Assembly: GCF_024341905.1 (NCBI RefSeq)
Contig: NZ_BQXY01000008.1
Coordinates: 62,001-126,000, forward strand
Direction: 5' to 3'
From: Clostridium folliculivorans
GTDB taxonomy: Bacteria; Bacillota; Clostridia; Clostridiales; Clostridiaceae
Length of the DNA: 64,000 nt
Shown: positions 46,660 to 57,100 of the stretch, piece by piece
How the letters are laid out: each line of letters begins with the position of its first letter
Position numbering within the stretch: the stretch's first letter is position 1
The notes under the pieces: generated by a model
What the model was told of the DNA's origin: nothing
The model's database searches: none
Seen by the model: only the letters and a program-made list of their open reading frames with translations
Translations under genes and position numbers: made by a program

Positions 46660-47466
46660 ATGGTTAATAATGAAAAAGGTGGGAAAGGTAAATTAAATAA
46701 AACAGATTTTAAGAAGAAAGCTTCCTTTAGCAGCTCTCTAAAAATAATTATGGTATTAATTTGTGCAGGTGCTTTTTTATATTCTGCCTATAGTTTATAC
46801 ATCATAGGGAGTGAGTATAAGAAAGGTACTGATGAATACAAAGATTTACAAAGGTATGTTGAGAAGGTTCCTAATAACGGCAAATCCACAAAAGCTTCGA
46901 AGATAGACTTTGATAATCTTAAAGCGATAAATAGTGATATTGTTGCATGGATTCATTTTGAGAGTATTGGAATTGACTACCCTATTGTAAAAGGTACAGA
47001 TAATAACTTTTATTTAAAGCATACCTTCAAGAAGGAGGAAAACAAAGCAGGAAGTATTTTTATGGATTATGAAAATAATAGCCAGTTTAAAGACTTACAT
47101 ACCACAATATATGGTCATAATCTGAAGAATTCATCAATGTTTAGTGCATTAATGAAGTATAAAGATAAAGATTTTTATGTGTCCAATCCTTATTTCTGGA
47201 TTTATACTCCAAATGGAGATTTAAAATGTGAAATTTTTTCTTGCTATATAACAGGAAGTACTAGTGAGAGCTATAATAAGAGTTTTAGTACAAAGGATGA
47301 ATATGATAAATTCTTAAAAACTTTAAAGAAAAGTTCTATTTATGACACTAGGGTAGAAGTTACTGTAGATGATAAAGTATTGAGTTTATCAACTTGTACA
47401 AATTCAGATAAAGATAGTCGAATAATTGTACATGCAAAGGTTTTAAAACAGCAATCATACAGTTGA
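46660..47466 (+). CDS. srtB: Class B sortase
   Basis: About 268 residues. Lys-rich N-terminus, one signal anchor (~28-50), then the sortase domain. Catalytic residues are His153 in IYGHNLKNSSMF, Cys246 in LSLSTCTNSD and Arg254 in DSRIIVHAKVL. Class B is indicated by IDYPIVKGTDNNFYLKHTF and GSIFMDYEN. It cuts sorting signals of exported proteins and links them to the cell wall. The frame opens at ATG 46621, but GCAGGAG lies 6 bases before ATG 46660, so that start is chosen. The next gene encodes a protein with an SPQTG sorting signal, its likely substrate. Confidence 0.95.
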   Translation: MVNNEKGGKGKLNKTDFKKKASFSSSLKIIMVLICAGAFLYSAYSLYIIGSEYKKGTDEYKDLQRYVEKVPNNGKSTKASKIDFDNLKAINSDIVAWIHFESIGIDYPIVKGTDNNFYLKHTFKKEENKAGSIFMDYENNSQFKDLHTTIYGHNLKNSSMFSALMKYKDKDFYVSNPYFWIYTPNGDLKCEIFSCYITGSTSESYNKSFSTKDEYDKFLKTLKKSSIYDTRVEVTVDDKVLSLSTCTNSDKDSRIIVHAKVLKQQSYS

Positions 47467-47642
47467 ATACATCTATTATTTGTTCAGATTAAAATTATAT
47501 TAGTTTTAGTAGTTAGAAAAATAATATTGACTATAGCTAAAAATTAACAAAATAAGCTAGTTATTAAATGAGTACTTTATGATCATTGATATAGATTTTA
47601 AAGTAAAAAAAGGTTTAAAAGCCTGAGATATGGGGGGTAAAA

Positions 47643-50402
47643 ATGGCAAGTATATTTAAACGTGGTGGAAAGCTAATGCTTGCAGTTATTTTAGCAAGCG
47701 CAATGGTAGCTTCTCCAGTGAGAAGTGTTTTTGCTGCAGAAGCTCAAGCAACATCTTACCGTACAGTTACTGAGGTGTTTGACTGGGGATCAGCAACAAC
47801 AAAGGTCATTGTTGACTTAGGTAAGAAAGTAGATAAAGGCTCAGTTGGTACAGATACTTTTAAAGTACATGTATTGAGAACTGATACTAGACCAAATACT
47901 GCGATTACTGGTGCTGCAGAAGGTGATCGAACTATCACTAAAGCATATGTTTCAGATAAGGACGGTAATGCTGTTGACAGTGGCAATTATGCAGTGCTCG
48001 AAATGAGTGTTGGTCCTGATGATACTTTAAGTTCTCCAATTAATTTCAGTATGACAACATTCATGAATGGGTGGGTTAAATGCGATTACACGATAACTCA
48101 ACAAAAGGATATTGCATCAAGTTCAGGGACAATCTCAGGACTAGTTGTTAATACTTCTGCCGGAGATACTAAACCTATTGTGGATAGTTTTAAACTTGGA
48201 CAAGCAACCTATGACAATGTTACTTTACATTATTCAAATTATACACCTGAAAAAGATAATAACAAACATCCATTAGTTATATGGCTTCATGGTATGGGAG
48301 AAGGCGGAACAGATGGATTACTTCCTATCACAGCAAATAAGGCAGATAACTTTGCTTCAAAGCAAATGCAAGCATATTTTGGAGGAGCTTATGTTCTAGC
48401 ACCTCAAACTCCAACCTTCTGGATGGAGGGCTTTAATGGCTTTGGAGATGGAACTTCAAAATACGAAAATGCACTTATGTCATTAATTAAAGATTATGTT
48501 GCAAGTAATAAAGACATTGACACAAGCAAAATTTACATCGGTGGAGATTCTAACGGTGGATATATGACAATGCTTATGGCAAGAGATTATACAGATTATT
48601 TTGCAGCTGCATTTCCAACTTGTGAAGCTTTAAAGGATACTTTAATAAAGGATTCAGATATTGAGAAGATGAAGAACCTTCCAATATGGTTTACTGCAGC
48701 TAAAACAGATACTACAGTTCCAATAAATGACTATGTGGTTCCAACTTATAATCGTTTAGTGAAGGCTGGAGCTAAGAATGTTCATTTCTCATTATTTGAT
48801 AAGGTAGTTGATACAACAGGTTTATATAAAAAGGCAGATGGATCACCATATGAATATATGGGTCACTGGTCATGGATATATGTCTACAATAACCAATGCA
48901 CAGATACAATTAACGGAAAAAATACAACAATAATGGAATGGCTAGCTAGTCAAGCTAAAGTTAAGTCTACAAGTTATTCAACAGTTACTGAAGTACAGGA
49001 CTGGGGTCCAGCAATCACAAAAGTAATCGTTAACTTGGGTCAAAAAGTAGATCAAGGCTTAATAGCTACTGACACATTTAAGGTTCATGTTCTAAGAACT
49101 GAAAATAGACCAAATACTTTAATGCTAGGTGCTGCAGAAGGAGACCGTAAAGTTACAAGGGCATATGTTTCTGATAAAGATGGAAATGCTGTGGCTAGCG
49201 GTAGTTACGCAGTTCTTGAAATGGAAATTGGTCCAGATATAGCATTAGGTTCACCAATGAACTACAGTTTATCCAATGGATTAAATGGATGGGTAACTTC
49301 TAATTACACAATTACAGAGCAAAGAGATATAACATCTGGTTCACAAACAATCAGAGGTTTAGTAGGAAATGTATATGCAGGTGGAACCAAGATACTTGCA
49401 GACCAATTTACTACTTCACAAGGAACTTACGATAATAGCACACTACATTATGCAAGCTTTGCACCAGCAAAGGATAGTAAAAAACATCCATTAGTAATTT
49501 GGTTACATGGTGCAGGAGAAGGTGGAACTGATGGTTTTCTTCCAATCATGGGAAATAAGGCTGTAAACTTTGCATCACCTGAAATGCAAAAATATTTTGA
49601 GGGAGCATATGTATTAGCACCACAGGCACCAACCTTCTGGATGGACGGGTTAAATGGTGGCAGAGGAGATGGAACTTCAAAATATGAAAAAGCTCTTATG
49701 TCTTTGATAAAAGAGTATGTTGCTAATAACAAGGATATTGATACAAATAGAGTATACATTGGTGGAGACTCTAACGGTGGATATATGACAATGGTTATGG
49801 CTAGAGACTATACAGATTACTTTGCAGCTGCATTCCCAACTTGTGAAGCTTTAAAAGATACATTAATAACTGATGCTGATATACAAAAATTAAAAAATAT
49901 TCCATTATGGTTTACTGCTTCAAAAACAGATACAACAGTTCCTGTAAATAGCTTTATGGTTCCAACTTACGAGCGTTTAGTAAAAGCAGGAGCAAAGAAC
50001 GTTCATATGACATTGTTAGAAAAGGTACTTGATACTACAGGTTTATACAAAAAAGCTGATGGTACACCATATGAATACATGGGACATTGGTCATGGATAT
50101 ATGTATACAATAATCAATGTGTAGATACAATCAATGGAAAGAGCACAACAATTATGGAATGGTTAGCTGCTCAAGAAATAAGTAAAGCAGTACCAACAAC
50201 ACCAACACAAACAACACCACCAACTCAAACATCATCAACTTCAACAAATACTAGTGCAACTTCAACATCAGTAAGCAGCACAAGTACAACTTCACCACAA
50301 ACTGGTGATTCAGCACCAATACTACCATTAGCATTACTAATGGCTGCTTCTGTAGCAGGTGGATATGTGCTACTAAGAAAAAAAGGTGTGAAACAACAAT
50401 AA
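47643..50402 (+). CDS. Cell-wall-anchored protein with two tandem Ig-like/esterase units and an SPQTG sorting signal
   Basis: A protein of 919 residues. Signal peptide 1-~31 (cleavage near VFAAEA), then two copies of a ~405-residue unit (~37-440 and ~441-850). Each unit has an N-terminal beta domain (FKVHVLRTDTRPNT) and an alpha/beta-hydrolase of the PHB-depolymerase/prolyl-oligopeptidase-like esterase type: oxyanion region HPLVIWLHGMGEGGTDG, nucleophile in GGDSNGGYM (Ser303 and Ser710), acid in KTDTTVP, His in YMGHWSWIYVYN. Both copies keep all catalytic residues. A Thr/Ser-rich stalk leads to SPQTGD (884-889), a hydrophobic helix and RKKGVKQQ. It probably deacylates plant polysaccharide esters or similar at the cell surface. 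The sortase gene lies just upstream. Confidence 0.9.
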   Translation: MASIFKRGGKLMLAVILASAMVASPVRSVFAAEAQATSYRTVTEVFDWGSATTKVIVDLGKKVDKGSVGTDTFKVHVLRTDTRPNTAITGAAEGDRTITKAYVSDKDGNAVDSGNYAVLEMSVGPDDTLSSPINFSMTTFMNGWVKCDYTITQQKDIASSSGTISGLVVNTSAGDTKPIVDSFKLGQATYDNVTLHYSNYTPEKDNNKHPLVIWLHGMGEGGTDGLLPITANKADNFASKQMQAYFGGAYVLAPQTPTFWMEGFNGFGDGTSKYENALMSLIKDYVASNKDIDTSKIYIGGDSNGGYMTMLMARDYTDYFAAAFPTCEALKDTLIKDSDIEKMKNLPIWFTAAKTDTTVPINDYVVPTYNRLVKAGAKNVHFSLFDKVVDTTGLYKKADGSPYEYMGHWSWIYVYNNQCTDTINGKNTTIMEWLASQAKVKSTSYSTVTEVQDWGPAITKVIVNLGQKVDQGLIATDTFKVHVLRTENRPNTLMLGAAEGDRKVTRAYVSDKDGNAVASGSYAVLEMEIGPDIALGSPMNYSLSNGLNGWVTSNYTITEQRDITSGSQTIRGLVGNVYAGGTKILADQFTTSQGTYDNSTLHYASFAPAKDSKKHPLVIWLHGAGEGGTDGFLPIMGNKAVNFASPEMQKYFEGAYVLAPQAPTFWMDGLNGGRGDGTSKYEKALMSLIKEYVANNKDIDTNRVYIGGDSNGGYMTMVMARDYTDYFAAAFPTCEALKDTLITDADIQKLKNIPLWFTASKTDTTVPVNSFMVPTYERLVKAGAKNVHMTLLEKVLDTTGLYKKADGTPYEYMGHWSWIYVYNNQCVDTINGKSTTIMEWLAAQEISKAVPTTPTQTTPPTQTSSTSTNTSATSTSVSSTSTTSPQTGDSAPILPLALLMAASVAGGYVLLRKKGVKQQ

Positions 50403-50426
50403 TATATATGTAAAGCAAACAAGAAG

Positions 50427-50459
50427 AGTGAACTCTGTACTGCAGAGTTCACTTTTTTG
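50427..50459 (+). terminator. Terminator after the esterase gene
   Basis: AGTGAACTCTG (50427-50437) pairs with CAGAGTTCACT (50443-50453), followed by TTTTTT. Confidence 0.92.
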
Positions 50460-50604
50460 CTGTATAGGAATTTATAAAGTTTTAAAGATAGCTAAACTTT
50501 GATATTTCAATGCTTTAAGGAGCTTTTTATCTCTATACAGTAAAAAAATAAAACTTATTAGCCTGTAAGTTTCCTCATATGCATTCGGAAAGGCAGATGC
50601 GTTA

Positions 50605-50645
50605 AAAAAGCTCACTGAAGAAGGCCGCTTCAGTGACTTTTTTAC
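50605..50645 (+). terminator. Second terminator in the same gap
   Basis: TCACTGAAG (50612-50620) pairs with CTTCAGTGA (50628-50636), with A and T runs on either side. The sequence after it (TTTACTGTATGAGAAAGTAT) resembles that after the first terminator (TTGCTGTATAGGAATTTAT), suggesting a local duplication. No gene lies between them. Confidence 0.85.
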
Positions 50646-50923
50646 TGTATGAGAAAGTATAAAGTTTTCATATTAGTTATTTAACTAAAAATTATGATTA
50701 AAAATACTAAAAGCAATTGAAACTAGCATTTTAGGCATAACTTTTTAAAAAGTTATATATTTAAAAAGTTTATGGATTAAAAATTCACAACTTACTGTAG
50801 TACTGCGATGTTAATCGTATCAGATACTCAGTGAAATACAAAAAGGAGGGTTTGTTATTATACAATAGTGAAAGACTAACAGAATAAACAAAGAATTTAC
50901 TATTACATTTTACGGAGATAGTA
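50646..50923. other. Intergenic region before the alcohol dehydrogenase promoter
   Basis: No gene or known element was seen between the second terminator and the MerR-type promoter. An AAAGGAGGG near 50841 is not followed by a convincing reading frame. Confidence 0.4.
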
Positions 50924-50954
50924 TTGACTTAGAGTTTACTGTAAGGGGTATACT
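50924..50954 (+). promoter_or_regulatory. MerR-type promoter with 19-bp spacer and operator palindrome
   Basis: TTGACT (50924-50929) and TATACT (50949-50954) are 19 bases apart, longer than normal. The spacer carries the 18-bp near-palindrome CTTAGAGTTTACTGTAAG (50928-50945). This geometry is typical of MerR-family activated promoters, and the half-site resembles those of the NmlR/AdhR aldehyde-responsive group. It lies 58 bp before the alcohol dehydrogenase. Confidence 0.65.
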
Positions 50955-51011
50955 TGAAGTATAAAAAGTTAAAGATTGTAAAGATTTGTGCATTAATAGG
51001 AGGAAGAAAAG

Positions 51012-52172
51012 ATGGATAATTTTAAGTTTAATGCTTATACTGAAATGCTATTTGGTAAAGGTCAAATTTCTAACCTTCCAGAAGTATTGAAAAGACATGG
51101 AAAAAATGTATTGCTTGCTTATGGTGGTGGAAGTATAAAGAAGAATGGAATATATGATAATATTCTGGAATTACTAAAAGATTTTAATATAGTAGAACTT
51201 AGTGGTATTGAACCAAATCCAAGAATTGAAACTGTAAGACGTGGAGTAGAGCTTTGCAAAGAAAATAAAATTGATGTTATACTAGCTGTTGGTGGCGGAA
51301 GTACTATAGACTGTGCGAAGGTTGTAGGAGCTGCTTACTACTATGATGGAGATGCTTGGGATATAGTTACTGACCCTGCTAAGATAGATAAAGTTTTACC
51401 TATAGTGACTATCTTAACACTAGCTGCAACTGGATCAGAAATGAATAAGAATGCAGTTATTTCTAAGATGGATACAAATGAAAAGATTGGAACAGCATCT
51501 TGGAATATGATACCTCAAACATCAATTCTAGATCCTGAATACTTATATACTTTACCAGCTATCCAAACAGCGGCTGGTTGTGCAGATATAATGTCTCATA
51601 TTATTGAAAATTACTTTAAGAAAACTACTGATGCTTTTGTACAGGATAAGTTTGCAGAAGGATTGTTACAAGCTTGTATAAAATACTGTCCTATAGCATT
51701 AAAAGATCCAAAAAACTATGAAGCTCGCGCTAACATGATGTGGGCTAGCTCAATGGCACTTAACGGTCTCACTGGAAGTGGTAAGGCAGGAGCATGGACT
51801 TGTCACCCAATTGAGCATGAATTAAGTGCATACTATGATATAACTCATGGAGTAGGTCTTGCTATATTAACTCCAAGATGGATGAGATATATATTGAGTG
51901 AAGAAACAATTGATAAATTCGTTGATTATGCAATAAATGTATGGGATTTAGAACCTAAGGGAGATAAATTTGCTCTTGCAAATGAAGCAATAAATGCTAC
52001 AGAAGACTTCTTTAAAGCTTGCGGAATTCCAATGACTTTAAGTGAATTAGGAATAGACAAAACAAACTTTAAGGAAATGGCAAAATCAGCTGTTGAGAAT
52101 GGTGCTTTAGCATATGCTTACGTTGCTTTAAATGAAGAGGATGTATATAAGATTTTAGAGATGTGTATTTAA
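51012..52172 (+). CDS. Iron-containing alcohol dehydrogenase (butanol dehydrogenase type)
   Basis: A protein of 386 residues, close to the clostridial NADH-dependent butanol dehydrogenase BdhA/YugJ group. Nucleotide site ILAVGGGSTIDCAKVVGAA near 95, ILTLAATGSEMNKNAVISK near 140, and metal ligands in ADIMSHIIENYF and HPIEHELSAYYDITHGVGLA. It reduces aldehydes such as butyraldehyde or toxic aldehydes to alcohols with NAD(P)H. The ribosome site AGGAGGAAG is strong. The promoter just upstream has a MerR-type layout, so induction by an aldehyde or electrophile through an NmlR/AdhR-like regulator is plausible; that regulator is not encoded nearby. Confidence 0.94.
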   Translation: MDNFKFNAYTEMLFGKGQISNLPEVLKRHGKNVLLAYGGGSIKKNGIYDNILELLKDFNIVELSGIEPNPRIETVRRGVELCKENKIDVILAVGGGSTIDCAKVVGAAYYYDGDAWDIVTDPAKIDKVLPIVTILTLAATGSEMNKNAVISKMDTNEKIGTASWNMIPQTSILDPEYLYTLPAIQTAAGCADIMSHIIENYFKKTTDAFVQDKFAEGLLQACIKYCPIALKDPKNYEARANMMWASSMALNGLTGSGKAGAWTCHPIEHELSAYYDITHGVGLAILTPRWMRYILSEETIDKFVDYAINVWDLEPKGDKFALANEAINATEDFFKACGIPMTLSELGIDKTNFKEMAKSAVENGALAYAYVALNEEDVYKILEMCI

Positions 52173-52182
52173 AAAAGATATC

Positions 52183-52220
52183 AAAGGCTCCACTGTTATT
52201 TGAAAATGGAGCCTTTAATT
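52183..52220 (+). terminator. Terminator after the alcohol dehydrogenase
   Basis: AAAGGCTCCA (52183-52192) pairs with TGGAGCCTTT (52207-52216), followed by a weak T tract. Confidence 0.8.
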
Positions 52221-52242
52221 AAAAAATAAATAATTATATTTA

Positions 52243-52271
52243 TTGACTATTAAGACTATCATAAATATAAT
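52243..52271 (+). promoter_or_regulatory. Sigma-A promoter of the GH1 leader
   Basis: TTGACT (52243-52248), 17-base spacer, TATAAT (52266-52271), as in the leader at 43641. Confidence 0.87.
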
Positions 52272-52278
52272 TAAGGTA

Positions 52279-52292
52279 TATAAACGCTTACA
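52279..52292 (+). promoter_or_regulatory. cre-like site at the transcription start
   Basis: TATAAACGCTTACA matches TGWAANCGNTNWCA at 13 of 14 positions, right after the -10 box, and should give CcpA repression. Confidence 0.6.
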
Positions 52293-52302
52293 TATAGTTG
52301 TA

Positions 52303-52332
52303 GGATTGTAACTGATTTGATCAGGCGAGACC
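52303..52332 (+). promoter_or_regulatory. RAT site for a BglG/LicT-family antiterminator
   Basis: Starts GGATTGTAACTGA and ends TCAGGCGAGACC; it differs from the site at 43710 at one loop base. The 3' end overlaps the terminator stem. Confidence 0.9.
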
Positions 52333-52391
52333 TTCATTTAGTAAGAAGTGAGACAAACTCTCTCTTTTTATTAATTGAGGTCTCTTTTGTT
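52327..52391 (+). terminator. Conditional terminator of the GH1 leader
   Basis: GAGACCTTCATTTAGTAAG pairs with CTTTTTATTAATTGAGGTCTC with some mismatches, followed by TTTTGTTTTT. It is mutually exclusive with the RAT fold. Confidence 0.88.
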
Positions 52392-52511
52392 TTTATTTAT
52401 TAGTTCATTGGATAATGACAATAAGTAGTAAAAATATACTCAGTAAGCGATATTGTTGAAACTTAAAAAGGTCGTAATCGCTACAAGACTTTTCATTAAG
52501 TTTTGGGTTGA

Positions 52512-53987
<1,476 letters not shown>

Positions 53988-54057
53988 AAATTTATTAGCT
54001 ATTATGTACAAAAACTCTAAAATAAAAATTGTTTAACCACAAACTTTTATGCTAATT

Positions 54058-54092
54058 AAAGCCCACGACATGCTCGTCGTGGGCTTTTTTTG
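54058..54092. terminator. Terminator between GH1 and the Big2 protein gene
   Basis: GCCCACGAC (54061-54069) pairs with GTCGTGGGC (54076-54084), followed by seven T on the + strand. It also lies just after the stop of the convergent gene. Confidence 0.9.
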
Positions 54093-54105
54093 TATTTTTT
54101 ATAAA

Positions 54106-57100
54106 CTAATTTGTTACTGTTACAGTACACCTTGCAACCTTTGTAGGATCTTGCACAGAAGTTACGGTTATGGTTGCGATACCTAATCCTACTGCATGAA
54201 GAGTACCATTTGAATCAACGGTTACTACTGCAGAATTACTTGTTGTCCATTTTACTGATTTATCAGTAGCATTAGTTGGATTTATAGTAGCTATTAATGT
54301 TACATCAGCACTATTTAATTTAAGAGGAACAGTAGTTTTATCTAGGGTTATACTAGTAACTCCATAGATAACAGTTAAGTCTTTTGTAGCAGTAAAGCCT
54401 CCATCAATAGTTTTAGCTGTGATGGTTACTGTACCAGGAGACACAGGAGTAACTACACCAGTAGAACTTACCTTTGCGATAGCTTCGTTGCTGCTAGCCC
54501 AAGTAACGGTCTTAATAGTAGCGGTAGAAGGAGCTATTGCAGTGCCTAAAGTTAAAGTGCTTCCCATTTTAACAATTGTTGTACTAGAAACTACACTTAC
54601 GCCAGTAACTGGTACAGGTACAATAACAGTACATCTTGCAACTTTAGTTGGATCCTGAATAGATGTAGCTGTTATGCTAACTGAGCCATACGCTATAGCA
54701 TGAACAGTTCCTTTTGAATCAACAGTTGCTATGTTAGGATTGCTGCTAGTCCAAGTTAATGATTTATCTGTAGCATTGCTTGGATTAACGGTTGGAACTA
54801 AAGTTATATCGCTCTCACCTAATCTGAGATAGGTTGAAGTTTTATCAAGAGTTATACTAGTAACTCCATAAATAACTGTTAAATCTTTTGTTGTAGTAAA
54901 ACCTCCATCAGTAGTTTTAGCAGTTATGGATACTGTACCAGGAGCAACAGGAGTAACTAAACCAGTAGGACTTACTTTAGCAATAGTTTCATTACTACTA
55001 GACCAAGTGACAGTCTTAATTGTAGCTGTTGTAGGAGCAAACACAGTGCCTAAAGTTAAAGTAGTACCCATTTTAACAATTGATGTACTAGAAATTACGC
55101 TTACACCAGTAACTGGTACAGGTACAATAACAGTACATCTTGCAACTTTAGTTGGATCCTGCACTGAAGTAGCTGCTATAGTTACTGAGCCATACGCTAC
55201 AGCATGAACAGTTCCTTTTGAATCAACAGTTGCTATGTTAGGATTACTGCTAGTCCAAGTCAATGATTTATCTGTAGCATTGCTTGGATTAACGGTTGGA
55301 ACTAAAGTTATATCGCTCTCACCTAATCTGAGATAGGTTGAAGTTTTATCAAGAGTTATACTTGTAACTCCATATATAACCGTTAAATCCTTAGTTGAAG
55401 TAAAACCACCGTCAGTAGTTTTAGTAGTTATGGTTACTGTACCAGGAGCAACAGGAGTAACAACACCGGTAGCACTCACCTTAGCAACAGCTTCATTACT
55501 ACTAGACCAAGTAACTGTTTTAATAGTAGCTGTTGTAGGAGCAAATACAGTGCCTAAAGTTAAAGTACTTCCTATCTTAACAACTGAAGTACTTGAGGTC
55601 ACGGTAACTCCAGTTACAGGAACTGGAACAATGATTGAGCATCTTGCTACTTTTGTTGGATCTTGAACAGATGTAGCTGTTATAGTAGCTGAACCATACG
55701 CTACAGCATGAACAGTCCCATTTGAATCAACAGTAGCTATGCTAGGATTGTTGCTAGTCCAAGTTAATGATTTATCTGTAGCATTGATTGGATTAACGGT
55801 TGGAACTAAAGTTAAATCGCTATCGCCTAATCTAAGGTAAGTTGAAGTTTTATCAAGAGTTATACTAGTAACTCCATAAATAACTGTTAAATCTTTTGTT
55901 GCGGTAAAACCTCCATCAGTAGTTTTAGCAGTTATGGTTACTGTACCAGGAGCAATAGGAGTAACAACGCCAGTAGCACTTACTTTAGCAACAGCTTCAT
56001 TACTACTAGACCAAGTAACTGTCTTAATTGTAGCTGTTGTAGGGGCAAATACAGTACCTAAAGTTAAGGCGCTTCCCATCTTTACAACTGAAGAACTTGA
56101 AAGAACACTTACACCAGTAACTGGTACAGGTACAATAACAGTACATCTTGCAACCTTAGTTGGATCTTGAACAGATGCAGCTGTTATAGTAGCTGAACCA
56201 TACGCTACAGCATGAACCTTACCAATTGAATCAACAGTTGCTATGTTAGGATTGCTGCTAGTCCAAGTTAATGATTTATCTGTAGCATTGCTTGGATTAA
56301 CGGCTGGAACTAAAGTTAAATCATTGTCACCTAATCTAAGGTAAGTTGAAGTTTTGTCAAGAGTTATACTTGTAACTCCATATATAACTGTTAAATCTTT
56401 TGTTGCAGTAAAACCACCGTCAGTAGTTTTAGTAGTTATGGTTACTGTACCAGGAGCAACAGGAGTAACAACACCGGTAGCACTCACCTTAGCAACAGCT
56501 TCATTACTACTAGACCAAGTAACTGTTTTAATAGTAGCTGTTGTAGGAGCAAATACAGTGCCTAAAGTTAACGTACTTCCCATTTTAACAACTGAAGTGC
56601 TTGAAAGGATACTTACGCCAGTAACTGGTACAGGCACTATAACTGTAAACCTTCCAATCTTAGTTGAATCTTGTACAGAAGTTGCCGATATAATAGCAGA
56701 ACCATAGGTTACGGCATGGACTTTTCCAGTGGAATCTACAGTAGCTATACTTGAATTACTGCTTGTCCAGGTAAGTGATTTATTAGTAGCTCCAGTTGGA
56801 CTAATATTAGCAATTAGTGTAATATCTTCACCACCTAATCTAACATAAGGTGAAGATGAAGTTAGGGTAACACTAGATACTCCTTGTATAACTTTAATGT
56901 TGCAAGTAGCAGTATAATTTCCATCGGATGTTTTAGCTGTAATAATTGCAGTCCCACCTCCAATAGCCTTTACTATTCCTCCTACAACAGTTGCAACTGA
57001 AGGATCACTTGTAGACCAAATAATCGTTTTATTGCTAGCGTTGATAGGAAGAACTGTAGCAGTAAGCGTGCTAGTAGCACCAGCTGCTAAAGTCAAATCA

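Noticed and set aside
54419..56707. A series of open + strand frames with similar products inside the Big2 gene
   Set aside because: They recur at the same 504-bp period as the repeats, lie opposite a clear coding gene and have no ribosome sites; they are antisense shadows of the repeats.
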